From contig NZ_LUTP01000030.1 of the NCBI RefSeq assembly GCF_002111585.1, forward strand, positions 1 through 38,355: a stretch of 38,355 bases of DNA, given 5' to 3'. Under the pieces are notes generated by a model. The model searched no databases, was not told the origin of the DNA, and worked only from the letters and a program-made list of their open reading frames with translations. A program made the translations under genes and the position numbers. The stretch is from Lonsdalea iberica. GTDB taxonomy: Bacteria > Pseudomonadota > Gammaproteobacteria > Enterobacterales > Enterobacteriaceae. The stretch's first letter is position 1; every line of letters begins with the position of its first letter. Positions 1 through 8,520 of the stretch are shown here, piece by piece.

Positions 1-2807
1 AGCGTCGAAAAAGCCGACGCGCTATTTTGTGTATTCCAGCCCAGTGATGCCTCGCTGCCGAACTCACGTGCGCCCGGCGTTTGTAGCCACACGTAAGCCG
101 CGTTGGCATAGGGTTCCACGCCCAGATCGGGTGTGATGGAGAAGCGCCGGCTGCCCTCGATAAAGCCCTGCGCCTGATGGGCGTGATAATTGGCGCGAGC
201 CTTGCCTTCCAGGCCGGGAACGCGAAGCGAGCGCTGACTCGACAGCTCCAGATAGCTGTAGTTCAGCCCGGTGCGCCAATCCACCCCCGCCAGCTCGCCA
301 TCCATATAGAGCGCCGCGTGATAGGCGGTGACATCCGCGCGAGACGCTCTGTCGCCCATACTGATCCGGCTCTTTTCGCTGCCGACTGCTATGCCCAACG
401 CGCTTGACTCGCCCATCCGAGCGCCGCAGCCCAGCAGGAAGCCGTAGCCCTGGTGGTCCACCGCCGCCTCGCCAGCGTCGCCCGATATTCGCCCATCGTT
501 GGACCAGGTCGTCAACCAAAGCGGCTCGCCGAGACGGGAACGCATCGCGTCGTTGAGCGCATCTCGCACGTTCTGGCTACGCTGGATCATGGCTGAGCGC
601 GAAGCGGCATAGAACTCGCCGCTGAGATTATCGAAGGCATCGCGTGCCGCATCGGCCGAGCTGACGTTGGCGATGGCGCTATACGCAGCTCCGCCGTTCA
701 AACTGTCGAGCGCGTCAGCCACGGAATGCTGATTGATTGTTGCCGCCACATCGCTGAAACGTCGGGCGTTGCGCACCGTTTCAAGCCACGCGGCGTGGTC
801 GTCATACCCCAACACGTCGGTAAGAAACAGGGCGTTGGCAGGTACGCCCCCGTCGCCGCCTAGCACCAGCGCATCAAATCGACCTGATACCACCCCGCTG
901 GCATCAAGCAGCGTGTAGCGAGATCCAAGCGAACTGCGGCGTGAATTCATCACCCGCACCGTGCCGGCCAGACTGGCATTTTTCTCGACGATAAGCCTGT
1001 CTGACTGCCCTTGCGCATCAATCTCGAATTCGTAGATCGATCCCGGCGTGAAGCGAACGTTGCCGACGGTTAACGTCCCAATAGACGTCCCGGGCGCCAA
1101 CATGCCGCCCGAGCCGACAATGACAGCGCCGCCGATGTTGCCATGCCCGCCCAGCACCGCGCTCGACATCACCCAGACATCCCCTGCCAGGCTGCCGCTG
1201 CCGCCAGCGCGTTTCGCCACAACCAGCCTTCCACCTTCCACCACGGTCGGACCACGGTAAGTATCATTGCCAGTCAGGTACAGCGTGCCGCCCCCTTGCT
1301 TGCGCAAACCGACGTCCAGATCGTACAACGCGCTGCCCGTATCAAGATTACGTACCTGAGCGATGTCATTGCTCCAAGTACTGTCGACCCCCTGAGTATC
1401 GACGCTGTACAGCGCGTAGCGTCCGCCATAGGCGTCCGAACTCAGATCGCTATCAGTCAGCCGTTTACCGTCCAGTTTTCCCGGCCCCTGCACCGCCTTA
1501 TAGGCATTGACGATCCCCTGACCGAACAACGCCTGATAATCCGCCTGCGACATCAGCGTCATCGTGCTATCGGCCGCCGCCGCCAGAATCGCGGCCTTCA
1601 CGTCGCCGTCACTCATACTGTAAAAGGGATTATTGCCCTTGAGGGCGTTCACCAGCGCGGCCATTTCTTCGTCGCTAAACGTGATGCCGCCCGACGCCGC
1701 ATACACCTTGAGCTCCACGCCCGTCATATTGAGCGCGCTGTCGACGTTGTTGCGCGCCAGTACCACGGCCCGCGGCAGCTGCGCACCGCTCAAGGGCGTT
1801 GCGGTAGACAGCAATACATCGGCCAGCTGTTTGCCCGACAGGTAGGGGAAAGCCTCACTGACCAGTGCGCCCACGGCCGCCACATAGGGGGCGGAGAACG
1901 ACGTGCCGCTGAGCGAGGAGTAATAGGTCTGATCGTAAGTTGTATAAATGTCGACGCCCGGCGCCAACAAACTGTACTCGGTCGCTCCCTGCGACAAGTT
2001 ACTGAACGATGCGATAAACGCAGCGCTGGTCGTCGGCTGTCTGGGGTCGAAAGACATCACGCTGAGCCAGTTATTGGCTATCTTGTTCTCGAAGCCGGTC
2101 ATATCCAGCACAGTAGGCAACGCCGACAGCAGCGTCGGCGTCAGATGCCCCTCATTACCGGCGGAGAAAACCAGCAGTTGCCCCTGCTCCGCGTTGCGCG
2201 TCGCTAGTTCGTTGAATCCCGGTATCCAGGTGTCGAACAGCTCGCTTTGCACGTCTGCATCGTAGGAAAACAGCTGATCAGGATAAATATCAAAGCCCCA
2301 GCTATTATTAACAATCTTCGTTTCGGGGTACTGCGCCATGATCGCCAGCGCGTTTGCCACGCTCGACGTCGTTAAGTCGACGCCGAGAGACAGAATATGG
2401 GCGTTATATGCCAAGCCGTGTATGCCGACATCATTTTTGGCCGCTCCCACCACGCCCGCTACCGCATAGCCGTGTCTGTTGTATTTATCCGGCGTAGATA
2501 ACCACTGCGTCCCCTCTGCCACGCGGCCCAAAAACTCAGGGCCGCTTAAATCAGATTGGGAATCGATAATGCCTACCGTCGCTCCGGCGCCGCTGTATCC
2601 CAGCGAGTAAGCCTCTGCCGCAAACATCGCGTCTAGCGCGGGACCATTGTACTGATATTCCCGAGTGCGAAAGCCGTCGGCGCTCACCGCCTCGGCGGAA
2701 AAGGCGGGCAGCAGTAATGACATCGTGACCAGGCAGGCCAGCGGCGTCACGCTGCAACCGTGTTTGCCTTTGCCGCCCGCACGGTGCGGGTTGCGAATTC
2801 CCTTCAT
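1..2807 (-). CDS. Subtilisin-like serine protease autotransporter, C-terminus cut by window edge
   Basis: A continuous reading frame runs from an ATG at 2807, preceded by a GGGAG ribosome site, to the left edge (935 codons, no stop). Residues 19-40 form a hydrophobic signal sequence after a basic start. The S8 peptidase domain follows, with the triad visible as D82 (GIIDS), H112 (RHGYAVAG) and S303 (GTSFSAP). A passenger-associated repeat with GNDTYRG and VVEGGRL lies near residues 505-530. From about residue 760 the sequence has the alternating pattern of an autotransporter beta-domain (LWLTTWSNDG, then GYGFLLG). Related subtilase autotransporters (Serratia Ssp, SphB1) reach about 1,000 residues, so roughly 100 are missing beyond the edge. 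The passenger should be translocated to the cell surface and act as a secreted protease; the substrate is unknown. It is transcribed alone, away from yggN. Confidence 0.9.
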   Translation of the reverse strand, partial: MKGIRNPHRAGGKGKHGCSVTPLACLVTMSLLLPAFSAEAVSADGFRTREYQYNGPALDAMFAAEAYSLGYSGAGATVGIIDSQSDLSGPEFLGRVAEGTQWLSTPDKYNRHGYAVAGVVGAAKNDVGIHGLAYNAHILSLGVDLTTSSVANALAIMAQYPETKIVNNSWGFDIYPDQLFSYDADVQSELFDTWIPGFNELATRNAEQGQLLVFSAGNEGHLTPTLLSALPTVLDMTGFENKIANNWLSVMSFDPRQPTTSAAFIASFSNLSQGATEYSLLAPGVDIYTTYDQTYYSSLSGTSFSAPYVAAVGALVSEAFPYLSGKQLADVLLSTATPLSGAQLPRAVVLARNNVDSALNMTGVELKVYAASGGITFSDEEMAALVNALKGNNPFYSMSDGDVKAAILAAAADSTMTLMSQADYQALFGQGIVNAYKAVQGPGKLDGKRLTDSDLSSDAYGGRYALYSVDTQGVDSTWSNDIAQVRNLDTGSALYDLDVGLRKQGGGTLYLTGNDTYRGPTVVEGGRLVVAKRAGGSGSLAGDVWVMSSAVLGGHGNIGGAVIVGSGGMLAPGTSIGTLTVGNVRFTPGSIYEFEIDAQGQSDRLIVEKNASLAGTVRVMNSRRSSLGSRYTLLDASGVVSGRFDALVLGGDGGVPANALFLTDVLGYDDHAAWLETVRNARRFSDVAATINQHSVADALDSLNGGAAYSAIANVSSADAARDAFDNLSGEFYAASRSAMIQRSQNVRDALNDAMRSRLGEPLWLTTWSNDGRISGDAGEAAVDHQGYGFLLGCGARMGESSALGIAVGSEKSRISMGDRASRADVTAYHAALYMDGELAGVDWRTGLNYSYLELSSQRSLRVPGLEGKARANYHAHQAQGFIEGSRRFSITPDLGVEPYANAAYVWLQTPGAREFGSEASLGWNTQNSASAFST

Positions 2808-3233
2808 AAACAACTCCCTGTCAAACGTTGATATCGTGGTGACGCGCGGACTGACTCCGGGCGCGGCGGTTGCCATAACGATTGAAATGACGCGATGCGA
2901 TAGGCTGGTCATGCACGGCTGCCTCTGCGAAGGAAGGCGTGCATCACTCGTCATCGGCTGGAGGAATCCGTCGCGTTACGCGAAGGCAATGAGGCGATGG
3001 CCTGCCATGAACGAAATTGCCTTTCACACCGTCGCAGGCTCCCTGCCATCTCGTCGCTGCCGCGGCCATTATAGGGAAGAATAAGCCATTCAATAACGAG
3101 AAAAAGACACTTTACTGACGGAATCTTTACAGTGTGGGGTAGAGAAGACAAACAGGCATGCAAAGAAAAAAAGGGAGGAATCAATGAAGCGAAAAGATGA
3201 AAATCCGCAGGGCGGCAAGCCCCATCGCGATGA
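2808..3233. other. Non-coding gap upstream of the autotransporter
   Basis: This stretch lies between the autotransporter start and the terminator behind yggN. It should hold the autotransporter promoter on the minus strand. Open frames on both strands here lack ribosome sites and recognisable products, so no gene is called. No clear promoter hexamer pair or repeat was identified. Confidence 0.5.
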
Positions 3234-3264
3234 GCGAAAAAAGAAACGGGGCCCGTAGCCCCGT
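3234..3264 (-). terminator. Rho-independent terminator after yggN
   Basis: The arms ACGGGGC (3246-3252) and GCCCCGT (3258-3264) enclose a 5-base loop. On the minus strand the stem is followed by TTTCTTTTTT. It starts 14 bases past the yggN stop and ends that transcript. Confidence 0.85.
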
Positions 3265-3277
3265 CATCTTTCGCCCG

Positions 3278-3997
3278 TTAAGGCAGCGTCTTAAGCAGCG
3301 TTTTACGCTGTTCTTCCAGACCAGTCACACGCTGGCAGACATCACGTCCGAAGCGTTGAAAATCCATTTCCTGATTGTTCCACTCCGTTTGAATCGCCTG
3401 CTGCAATCCGCCCAGATTGCCCATGACGGCCTGCAACGGGTTGCCGCCGCCGTTGGCCATCTGTTTGACGCCCATCTCATTCAGGCTGTCTTGCAGAACG
3501 CCGCCCAGCGTCTGCTGCACAATCTGGCGACCGTCCTGCTCCACCTGCTTGATCGCCTGATGGTGGAAAGCCAATCCGTCGGGACGGTGCTCGATGATGC
3601 GGTTCATCTGCTGTTTGAGCTGGGTATTCAGCGTAGTCAGACGGCCACGAACATTGCTGTCGCTTCCCAGTTGCTGAACGATGACCTTATCCAGCGACTG
3701 ACCGGCCTTTTCCAGATGCTGTTGCGCGCCCGCGTCTATCCACGGCAGCTGCTCACGCAGTTCAGCCTGATATTCCCGGGCCTGACGCCGCTGTTCCGAC
3801 GTCAGGGTCAGCGTCTGGTTATCTTTGACCACATCCCCTTCCGGTGAAAACGCCAGGTTACCGCTGGCGCCCACAACCTTCACGCTTTGCGGCGAGATGA
3901 AAATGTCATCCTGCGGCTGAACCGGGCACTGATACTCCGCCCGCGCCTGCCAGGTCAATAGAATCAGTGCACCGAAGACGAGATTACGCAACAACAT
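3278..3997 (-). CDS. yggN: YggN, DUF2884 periplasmic protein
   Basis: A 239-residue protein, the same length I recall for E. coli YggN. It begins with a signal peptide (hydrophobic residues 5-15, likely cleaved after QARA), so it should be periplasmic. The rest is helix-rich and polar, with heptad-like Leu spacing around residues 110-140. The function is unknown in the family. The start at 3997 has AGGAG seven bases upstream. It follows yggL in the usual enterobacterial order yggN-yggL-trmB, but terminators sit on both sides (3234-3264 and 4009-4033), so it is probably transcribed separately from yggL-trmB. Confidence 0.9.
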   Translation of the reverse strand: MLLRNLVFGALILLTWQARAEYQCPVQPQDDIFISPQSVKVVGASGNLAFSPEGDVVKDNQTLTLTSEQRRQAREYQAELREQLPWIDAGAQQHLEKAGQSLDKVIVQQLGSDSNVRGRLTTLNTQLKQQMNRIIEHRPDGLAFHHQAIKQVEQDGRQIVQQTLGGVLQDSLNEMGVKQMANGGGNPLQAVMGNLGGLQQAIQTEWNNQEMDFQRFGRDVCQRVTGLEEQRKTLLKTLP

Positions 3998-4008
3998 AGT
4001 GACTCCTG

Positions 4009-4033
4009 AAAAAAAGGGCGCCCAATGGGCGCC
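4009..4033 (-). terminator. Rho-independent terminator after trmB-yggL
   Basis: The arms GGGCGCC (4016-4022) and GGCGCC (4028-4033) form a stem. On the minus strand it is followed by a CTTTTTTT tract. It lies between the yggL stop and the yggN start and closes the trmB-yggL unit. Confidence 0.85.
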
Positions 4034-4102
4034 TCAATGATAGCCATAAAGGCGCAGGACCGAAGATGAAAATTCATCGACCTACCGCCATGCGTTTCCG
4101 CT

Positions 4103-4447
4103 TTAGCCCAGGTTCGGCGGCAGATCCCACCAGATGTCGAACAGGTCGCTGACGGTTACGTCGCTCAGCTGCTGTGATTCCAGCCACTCTTTGACCAGCT
4201 GGCGGTGTTCGTCCGTGCAATTGCCCAGTTTCTGCTGGCAAACCAGCCCCTGCCACTGCAGGTAGCCGCTGCCTTCAAAAGCCAGACCGCGGGGTTCGAT
4301 AACATCGTCAACAAAGCGATCCAGCAGCCCGTCGATAGTTTCAACAGACGTGCCTTCCGCGAAACGGAAGCTGACCGAGAAACCCAGTTCCTTGAATTCT
4401 TCAATGTGTAACTTTTTACGTAAACGTCGGCTGCGATTAATCGCCAT
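4103..4447 (-). CDS. yggL: YggL, 50S ribosome-associated DUF469 protein
   Basis: A 114-residue protein with the family start [18 protein letters not shown] and the signature FEGSGYLQWQGLVC. It is very close to E. coli YggL (108 residues) with a six-residue extension after the conserved DIWWD. The E. coli protein is reported to bind the 50S subunit; the exact role is unclear. The ATG overlaps the trmB stop by one base (TAATG), which indicates translational coupling and a shared transcript from the trmB promoter. Confidence 0.93.
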   Translation of the reverse strand: MAINRSRRLRKKLHIEEFKELGFSVSFRFAEGTSVETIDGLLDRFVDDVIEPRGLAFEGSGYLQWQGLVCQQKLGNCTDEHRQLVKEWLESQQLSDVTVSDLFDIWWDLPPNLG

Positions 4448-5166
4448 TACTCTTTCCTCTCAAACATGAGATCCCAAACACCGTGGCCTAAACGCTGCCC
4501 ACGGGCTTCAAATTTCGTTAACGGGCGTGACGCCGGACGCGGTACATAGTCCTGGCTGTCGGACAGGTTGCGATAACCGTCGAGCGCCCCCATCACTTCG
4601 AGCATGTGCTCGGCATAAGGTTCCCAGTCGGTCGCCATATGGAACACACCGCCGATGCTCAGTTTGCTGCGCACCAGCTCGGCAAACGGCGGCTGAACAA
4701 TGCGCCGCTTGTTGTGGCGCGCCTTGTGCCACGGATCCGGGAAGAACAGCTGTACCATGGACAGCGATCCCGCGGGGATCATGTTATCCAGGACATCCAC
4801 CGCATCGTGGCACATCACGCGCAGGTTATCGATCCCGGCTTCCTGAGCGGACGCCAGACAGGCGCCCACGCCTGGCAGATGCACTTCGATGCCCAGGAAG
4901 TTCTGTTCCGGGTGCTGTTCGGCCATCGTGACCAGCGAGGCGCCCATGCCGAATCCGATTTCCAGCACGACCGGCGCATCACGACCGAACAGCGAGGTAA
5001 AGTCCAGCGCGTCGTCTTGATACTCCACACCCATTACCGGCCACAGGCTATCCAGCGCCTGTTGTTGCCCTTTGGTCAATCGCCCCTGGCGACGAACGAA
5101 ACTGCGAATACGCCGCAAAGGACGACCATTTTCATCAAATTCCGGGGAGATGACGTTATTACTCAT
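4447..5166 (-). CDS. trmB: tRNA (guanine-N7)-methyltransferase
   Basis: A 239-residue SAM-dependent enzyme that methylates G46 in the variable loop of tRNAs. The SAM-binding motif I is visible as [10 protein letters not shown], then [13 protein letters not shown], and the TrmB signature [16 protein letters not shown]. The length matches E. coli TrmB. It heads an operon with yggL. A TATACT -10 candidate lies at 5206-5211 on the minus strand. In most Enterobacterales mutY is the immediate divergent neighbour; here about 9 kb of fimbrial DNA separates the two. Confidence 0.96.
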   Translation of the reverse strand: MSNNVISPEFDENGRPLRRIRSFVRRQGRLTKGQQQALDSLWPVMGVEYQDDALDFTSLFGRDAPVVLEIGFGMGASLVTMAEQHPEQNFLGIEVHLPGVGACLASAQEAGIDNLRVMCHDAVDVLDNMIPAGSLSMVQLFFPDPWHKARHNKRRIVQPPFAELVRSKLSIGGVFHMATDWEPYAEHMLEVMGALDGYRNLSDSQDYVPRPASRPLTKFEARGQRLGHGVWDLMFERKE

Positions 5167-5188
5167 AGTGCTTACACGTTGTCAGGGG

Positions 5189-5203
5189 TTATGAAACAAG
5201 CGC
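5189..5203. repeat. Left copy of 15-base direct repeat bounding the fimbrial block
   Basis: TTATGAAACAAGCGC occurs here, in the trmB leader, and again at 14152-14166, where it spans the mutY start codon. The two copies lie exactly at the two junctions where the fimbrial block splits the usual trmB-mutY pair. It may be an insertion footprint; coincidence is possible. Confidence 0.55.
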
Positions 5204-5315
5204 GCAGTATAATGGATACCTATGAAAAATTCTTTCCTATCTGCCGAGGGCTGTTTCGCGCCTGCCGGGAAGCGAGGCGGCGGGCACCTGGCGGGCCCGC
5301 GCCTGTTCGATGCGC

Positions 5316-5918
5316 TCAGAGCAGTGGGTAGAGATCGCGATGGGTGCGGCAGTTCAGTTTGGTCAGGGACTTGTGTCGCTGGGCATAGAGGGTTTTAACG
5401 CTTTTATTCGTGTCTTGCGCCTCGCGTTTGGCACCGCGGCCGGACAGCAAACTGATAAATCCCCACATCTGTCCACGCGATAGCCGTGACTTGATTCGCT
5501 CCCGCTCGCTATGGCCGCCGGGATGAATGCGCTCATCGAGAAAGAGGCCCAGCTGGTGCATGGTGCAGCCGTCCAGCGGGAGGAGCACCGAGTCGATATT
5601 GTGGTAGCACATCGATAACAGTTTGAGGAGATTGGTTTTTCCAATAATGATCAGCCGTTCTTTATTCATATAAAGGGTATGACTGATATCGGAAGCAAAA
5701 CGCAAGAAACGAACCAGATCGCTAACATCCTGTAAGAGGAAGATCAGGCGGTCGATGCTCGGACAGTCCGGTATAGCAGTCGTCGACGCCTCATCCGGTT
5801 TCACCAGCAGATAATCCAGTCGATAATCCTGTGGTCGTGCATATTCGCTTAACGCGTGCTGGACCGCGGGGTAATACAAATAGCATGACGTCACCAAGAA
5901 TAATTTTATCTGACTCAT
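5316..5918 (-). CDS. LuxR-type (FimZ/FimW-like) DNA-binding regulator at the end of the fimbrial operon
   Basis: A 200-residue protein from the ATG at 5918; a GTG one codon earlier is also possible, and AAAAGG lies upstream. The N-terminal 130 residues resemble a pseudo-receiver without an obvious phosphorylated Asp triad. The C-terminal 60 residues (about 145-200) fit a degenerate GerE/LuxR helix-turn-helix: LSRGQMWGFISLL, then KSVKTLYAQRHKSLTKL, which matches the usual recognition helix TVKTH plus RKL. Regulators of this kind commonly sit beside fimbrial operons. The gene starts 73 bases after the minor pilin stop on the same strand and is probably co-transcribed, which would give feedback control. 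The DNA-binding assignment is moderately sure; the target is inferred. Confidence 0.7.
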   Translation of the reverse strand: MSQIKLFLVTSCYLYYPAVQHALSEYARPQDYRLDYLLVKPDEASTTAIPDCPSIDRLIFLLQDVSDLVRFLRFASDISHTLYMNKERLIIIGKTNLLKLLSMCYHNIDSVLLPLDGCTMHQLGLFLDERIHPGGHSERERIKSRLSRGQMWGFISLLSGRGAKREAQDTNKSVKTLYAQRHKSLTKLNCRTHRDLYPLL

Positions 5919-5990
5919 CACCTTTTCCCAAGTATGTGCAGGCGGATCGCCGGATTCGGTCCGGACGATGATGGATACATCACAGTGTGC

Positions 5991-6572
5991 TTATTGATAA
6001 CTCAGCGTAAAATGCGCGGTCGCGCTATAGCTGCCCGCGGCTAATGGTTCGCTGTCGACCTTTTCCAACCGGGCGCGGAAGTCCAAGCGGTTGTCGCCGT
6101 CGAACAAGGGGATCTTGCCCGTCTGTCCATTAAGCGCTAGTAGTTGGTCGGCACGATAAATACCGATGGCAACGCCTTTCGCAACCGAGGCGGAATCAAT
6201 CGCCAGTCGTCCCGCCAGCGCGGTGTTTTCCTTGCCGGAAAAACTCACCACCACATCGCGCAGGGTTTCCGTGCTGCACTGGGTCAGCACTATCGAGAAA
6301 TCGTGCCATTCGCCAGCCCGATCTGTCTGCAAGGTCCGCGCCGACGCTTCGCCCATGTCCACATCGATATTTTCTGAGTCCGATCTCAACACGCACGGTG
6401 AATCGACCACCCGGACATGGACCCCCACATCGTAAACGTAGTTCTGCGCGTTTCCGCTGCCGGCGGCCGCGGCGCTGGTAGCCAGCGACATCCCGTGAGC
6501 CCACAACAGGCCGTGTACGGTGCAGCAGATGACGGTTCTGCGTTTTATCGCGTTCGTCAAGGATCTAGTCAT
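5991..6572 (-). CDS. Minor fimbrial subunit (pilin fold)
   Basis: About 193 residues from the ATG at 6572, which overlaps the adhesin stop by 8 bases (ATGACTAG) and suggests translational coupling. An upstream in-frame ATG at 6632 would add 20 residues but lies well inside the adhesin gene. A signal peptide (hydrophobic core, then SAAAAG) precedes a pilin domain. The domain has a Cys pair (SPCVLRSD and LTQCSTE) about 38 residues apart, the central GVAIGIY strand, and a C-terminal beta-zipper ending in an aromatic (AHFTLSYQ). These are features of pilins joined by donor-strand exchange. It lies last among the structural genes, so it may be a tip adaptor or an anchor or terminator subunit. Confidence 0.8.
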   Translation of the reverse strand: MTRSLTNAIKRRTVICCTVHGLLWAHGMSLATSAAAAGSGNAQNYVYDVGVHVRVVDSPCVLRSDSENIDVDMGEASARTLQTDRAGEWHDFSIVLTQCSTETLRDVVVSFSGKENTALAGRLAIDSASVAKGVAIGIYRADQLLALNGQTGKIPLFDGDNRLDFRARLEKVDSEPLAAGSYSATAHFTLSYQ

Positions 6573-7602
6573 AGTTAAAACGCAAGATGATAAATTTCTC
6601 AACGTCGCCGGGTACCGCCGCATCCGACGCATACAGCTTGGCTGTGTATTGCTTTTCCACCGTGCCGCTGGCCGATGTCAGCCCTTTAATGAAGCTAATA
6701 AACTGGTTGTAGACGATGTTTGTGCCCGTCGAACCGTCTTCTATTTTCAACGTCGATCCATTGCCCATATCCATTCCGTCAGCGCTTACCAGAACATTGT
6801 TTCTGGAAGCCACATCGAAATTGACAGTGAGATCAAACCCTTTGCTGCAGTCCTCGCCGCCATCGGTCGAGGCGCTGATTTGGAAGTCATGCTGCGCCAC
6901 GACGCCTGCGGAAGCGCTACTCCACGCCTGCACCGTGCCAAAATCGATATAGCTGTTAGGCGACACAATCAGATTGACCGAGCACTGGATGACCTCAATG
7001 TTCCTTAGCCCAGACAGCCGGAAAACGTAGTTACTGTCCGGTTTATTATTGATACCCAGTTCGCCATCCACCTGAAAGACGCTTAGAGAGTCTGTCCCTG
7101 AGATGCTGTTGGTGATGTCTCCGATTTTTTCCAGATACAGTTGCACCGTGGTGGGCATCACGGTCGGATTTTGCGGCGGCTTGGACCCGGACGGTCCCGG
7201 CGCGATAAATCGTCCTGTCGACACTCGCGAGCCAATGCCGCCGCCCCTAGAGACCACGCCCAGATCCTGACCATTGTAAATAATGCCGATCCCTATCCCG
7301 GCACCCACCACTTCTCCACCCGGATTGGGGTAAAAGTAGGCGTATTCACCCTGGGGCTTCACATTTTTATAAGCCCAGCAGGCCAGGTTGCGGCTGTAGG
7401 ATTTAGACGTCCACAGCCGACTTCCCACCGGCAACGTCGAAGGAATTTTCAGCGAGCCGATATCTTCACTATCGAAAACCGGCCCATTGACCGTATCTTT
7501 ACGGCACTCCAACGCGAAGGCGTCTACGGCCAGCATCGACAACATACTGCCGCAGAACCATGGCAGGCAGCGGCGCGCGCCGGAGGTCATTAATCTGTAC
7601 AT
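6565..7602 (-). CDS. Two-domain fimbrial tip adhesin
   Basis: A 345-residue exported protein: signal peptide (about 1-30, ending DAFA), then an N-terminal domain with a Cys pair (LECRKD and LACWAY). The chaperone-usher pilin domain occupies about 190-345 and ends in the beta-strand KFIILRFNYD. The two-domain size and the place after chaperone fit FimH-type adhesins. The N-terminal lectin-like half is not recognisably FimH, and a Gly-rich section (about 95-135) and a Pro-rich linker (PGPSGSKPPQNP) are visible, so receptor specificity is unknown. A strong AAAAAGGGGAG ribosome site precedes the start. It should be assembled first at the pilus tip through the neighbouring chaperone and usher. Confidence 0.8.
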   Translation of the reverse strand: MYRLMTSGARRCLPWFCGSMLSMLAVDAFALECRKDTVNGPVFDSEDIGSLKIPSTLPVGSRLWTSKSYSRNLACWAYKNVKPQGEYAYFYPNPGGEVVGAGIGIGIIYNGQDLGVVSRGGGIGSRVSTGRFIAPGPSGSKPPQNPTVMPTTVQLYLEKIGDITNSISGTDSLSVFQVDGELGINNKPDSNYVFRLSGLRNIEVIQCSVNLIVSPNSYIDFGTVQAWSSASAGVVAQHDFQISASTDGGEDCSKGFDLTVNFDVASRNNVLVSADGMDMGNGSTLKIEDGSTGTNIVYNQFISFIKGLTSASGTVEKQYTAKLYASDAAVPGDVEKFIILRFNYD

Positions 7603-7615
7603 ACTCTCCCCTTTT

Positions 7616-7753
7616 TCATGTTTTCGCCGACGTCGCCATATCTGCAGGTTTAGCGAGTGATGAGCCGTAGCGCGACATCTCCGGCGGTGGCGGCAGTCGA
7701 TACTGCGCCGGTAAGATCAGTCGGGCCGACTCCTTCGACGTAGCGATCGTCAT
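7616..7753 (-). CDS. Possible 45-residue peptide between chaperone and adhesin
   Basis: An ATG at 7753 opens 45 codons that fill almost the whole 165-base gap between the chaperone stop and the adhesin start. The peptide contains a Pro run (LPPPPEM) and has no signal or membrane segment. Only a weak GCGAAG precedes the start. I do not recognise it, and it may be a chance frame in GC-rich DNA. Confidence 0.2.
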   Translation of the reverse strand: MTIATSKESARLILPAQYRLPPPPEMSRYGSSLAKPADMATSAKT

Positions 7754-7767
7754 CTTCGCTCGCTGTC

Positions 7768-8520
7768 TCAGTGAGTTTGCTTATCGACTAGGGCACAAGT
7801 GGCCTGCTGGCAGGAAAAGCGCAGTTCCGGATGACCGCCAAAATCATTGACGTAATACAGCGAGAACTCCCGCACCGACGGGTCTTTGACATCGACATTG
7901 ACGGATGACTTCGGCGCGATCATAAAAGCCCGGTTCTTTAAAAGAGAGGACGCAGCCTTAGCCGCAGACTGGCGTTGAATATTACTAACGGTGATGTAAT
8001 ACGGCGTGGGATTCTCCACGACTAACTGCTGACCGGACTTGCGGATATTGAGCCGGCGTTGCCAAATATCATCTTTAACCGGTTTAATGCCTTGAGGTCG
8101 ATAAAACACTTTGATCTCCGACTGCACAGCAATCTGCAGCACATTAACCTTTTCCGGTTTTGGCGGGATCTCCCGCACATTCAGATAGAACAGCGACTCC
8201 CTATCCTGCGGAAGTTGGTCAATTCCCGACGTTTTCACCAAACGAATTAGAGTACGCCCGCCCGCCTCGATCCGCTGCAGCGGCGGCAACACCATCAGCG
8301 GGGTCGAAATTTTGCGGTGCTCGCTGTCTGTCAGCCAAGTTTGCGCCAGAAAAGGAAGGCTTCCGTTCTCGTTCGTCAGCGTGACGGTCGTGGTTTGCTC
8401 CTCCCCGTCGTAGACCACCCGCGTTCGGTCAAGATTGATCGCCGCCTGCAAGGTCGGTGAAAACACCACGATGCACGCCAGCAATACGGCAGGCATCCTG
8501 AAATGACGATGTTGGTTCAT
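7768..8520 (-). CDS. Periplasmic pilus chaperone, PapD-like
   Basis: A 250-residue protein with a signal peptide ending near LQAA and the two Ig-like domains of PapD/FimC. Family signatures include INLDRTRVVYDGEE at the mature start, PPLQRIEAGGRTLIRL, and LFYLNVREIPPKP (the LNVxxIP motif), followed by SEIKVFYRP. The interdomain section is of FGS length. It binds pilin subunits in the periplasm, completes their fold by donor-strand complementation and delivers them to the usher. Its ATG directly abuts the usher stop with no gap, and GGAGAAG lies just upstream, so the two are co-translated. Confidence 0.95.
   Translation of the reverse strand: MNQHRHFRMPAVLLACIVVFSPTLQAAINLDRTRVVYDGEEQTTTVTLTNENGSLPFLAQTWLTDSEHRKISTPLMVLPPLQRIEAGGRTLIRLVKTSGIDQLPQDRESLFYLNVREIPPKPEKVNVLQIAVQSEIKVFYRPQGIKPVKDDIWQRRLNIRKSGQQLVVENPTPYYITVSNIQRQSAAKAASSLLKNRAFMIAPKSSVNVDVKDPSVREFSLYYVNDFGGHPELRFSCQQATCALVDKQTH

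Noticed and set aside
1143..2207. 354-codon plus-strand frame opposite the autotransporter
   Set aside because: It is an antisense shadow of a GC-rich gene with clear domains on the minus strand; it has no ribosome site and no recognisable product.
3197..3847. 216-codon plus frame opposite yggN
   Set aside because: It is antisense to a conserved gene of the expected length with a signal peptide and ribosome site.
5270..5300. GC-rich GCGGGC / GCCCGC hairpin after the LuxR-type gene as a terminator
   Set aside because: No T tract follows on the minus strand and the loop is long; not strong enough to call.
4606..5331. 241-codon plus frame over trmB whose end starts like mutY (MKQA)
   Set aside because: It is a shadow of trmB. 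The short MutY-like start comes from the 15-base repeat only and the match ends at once.
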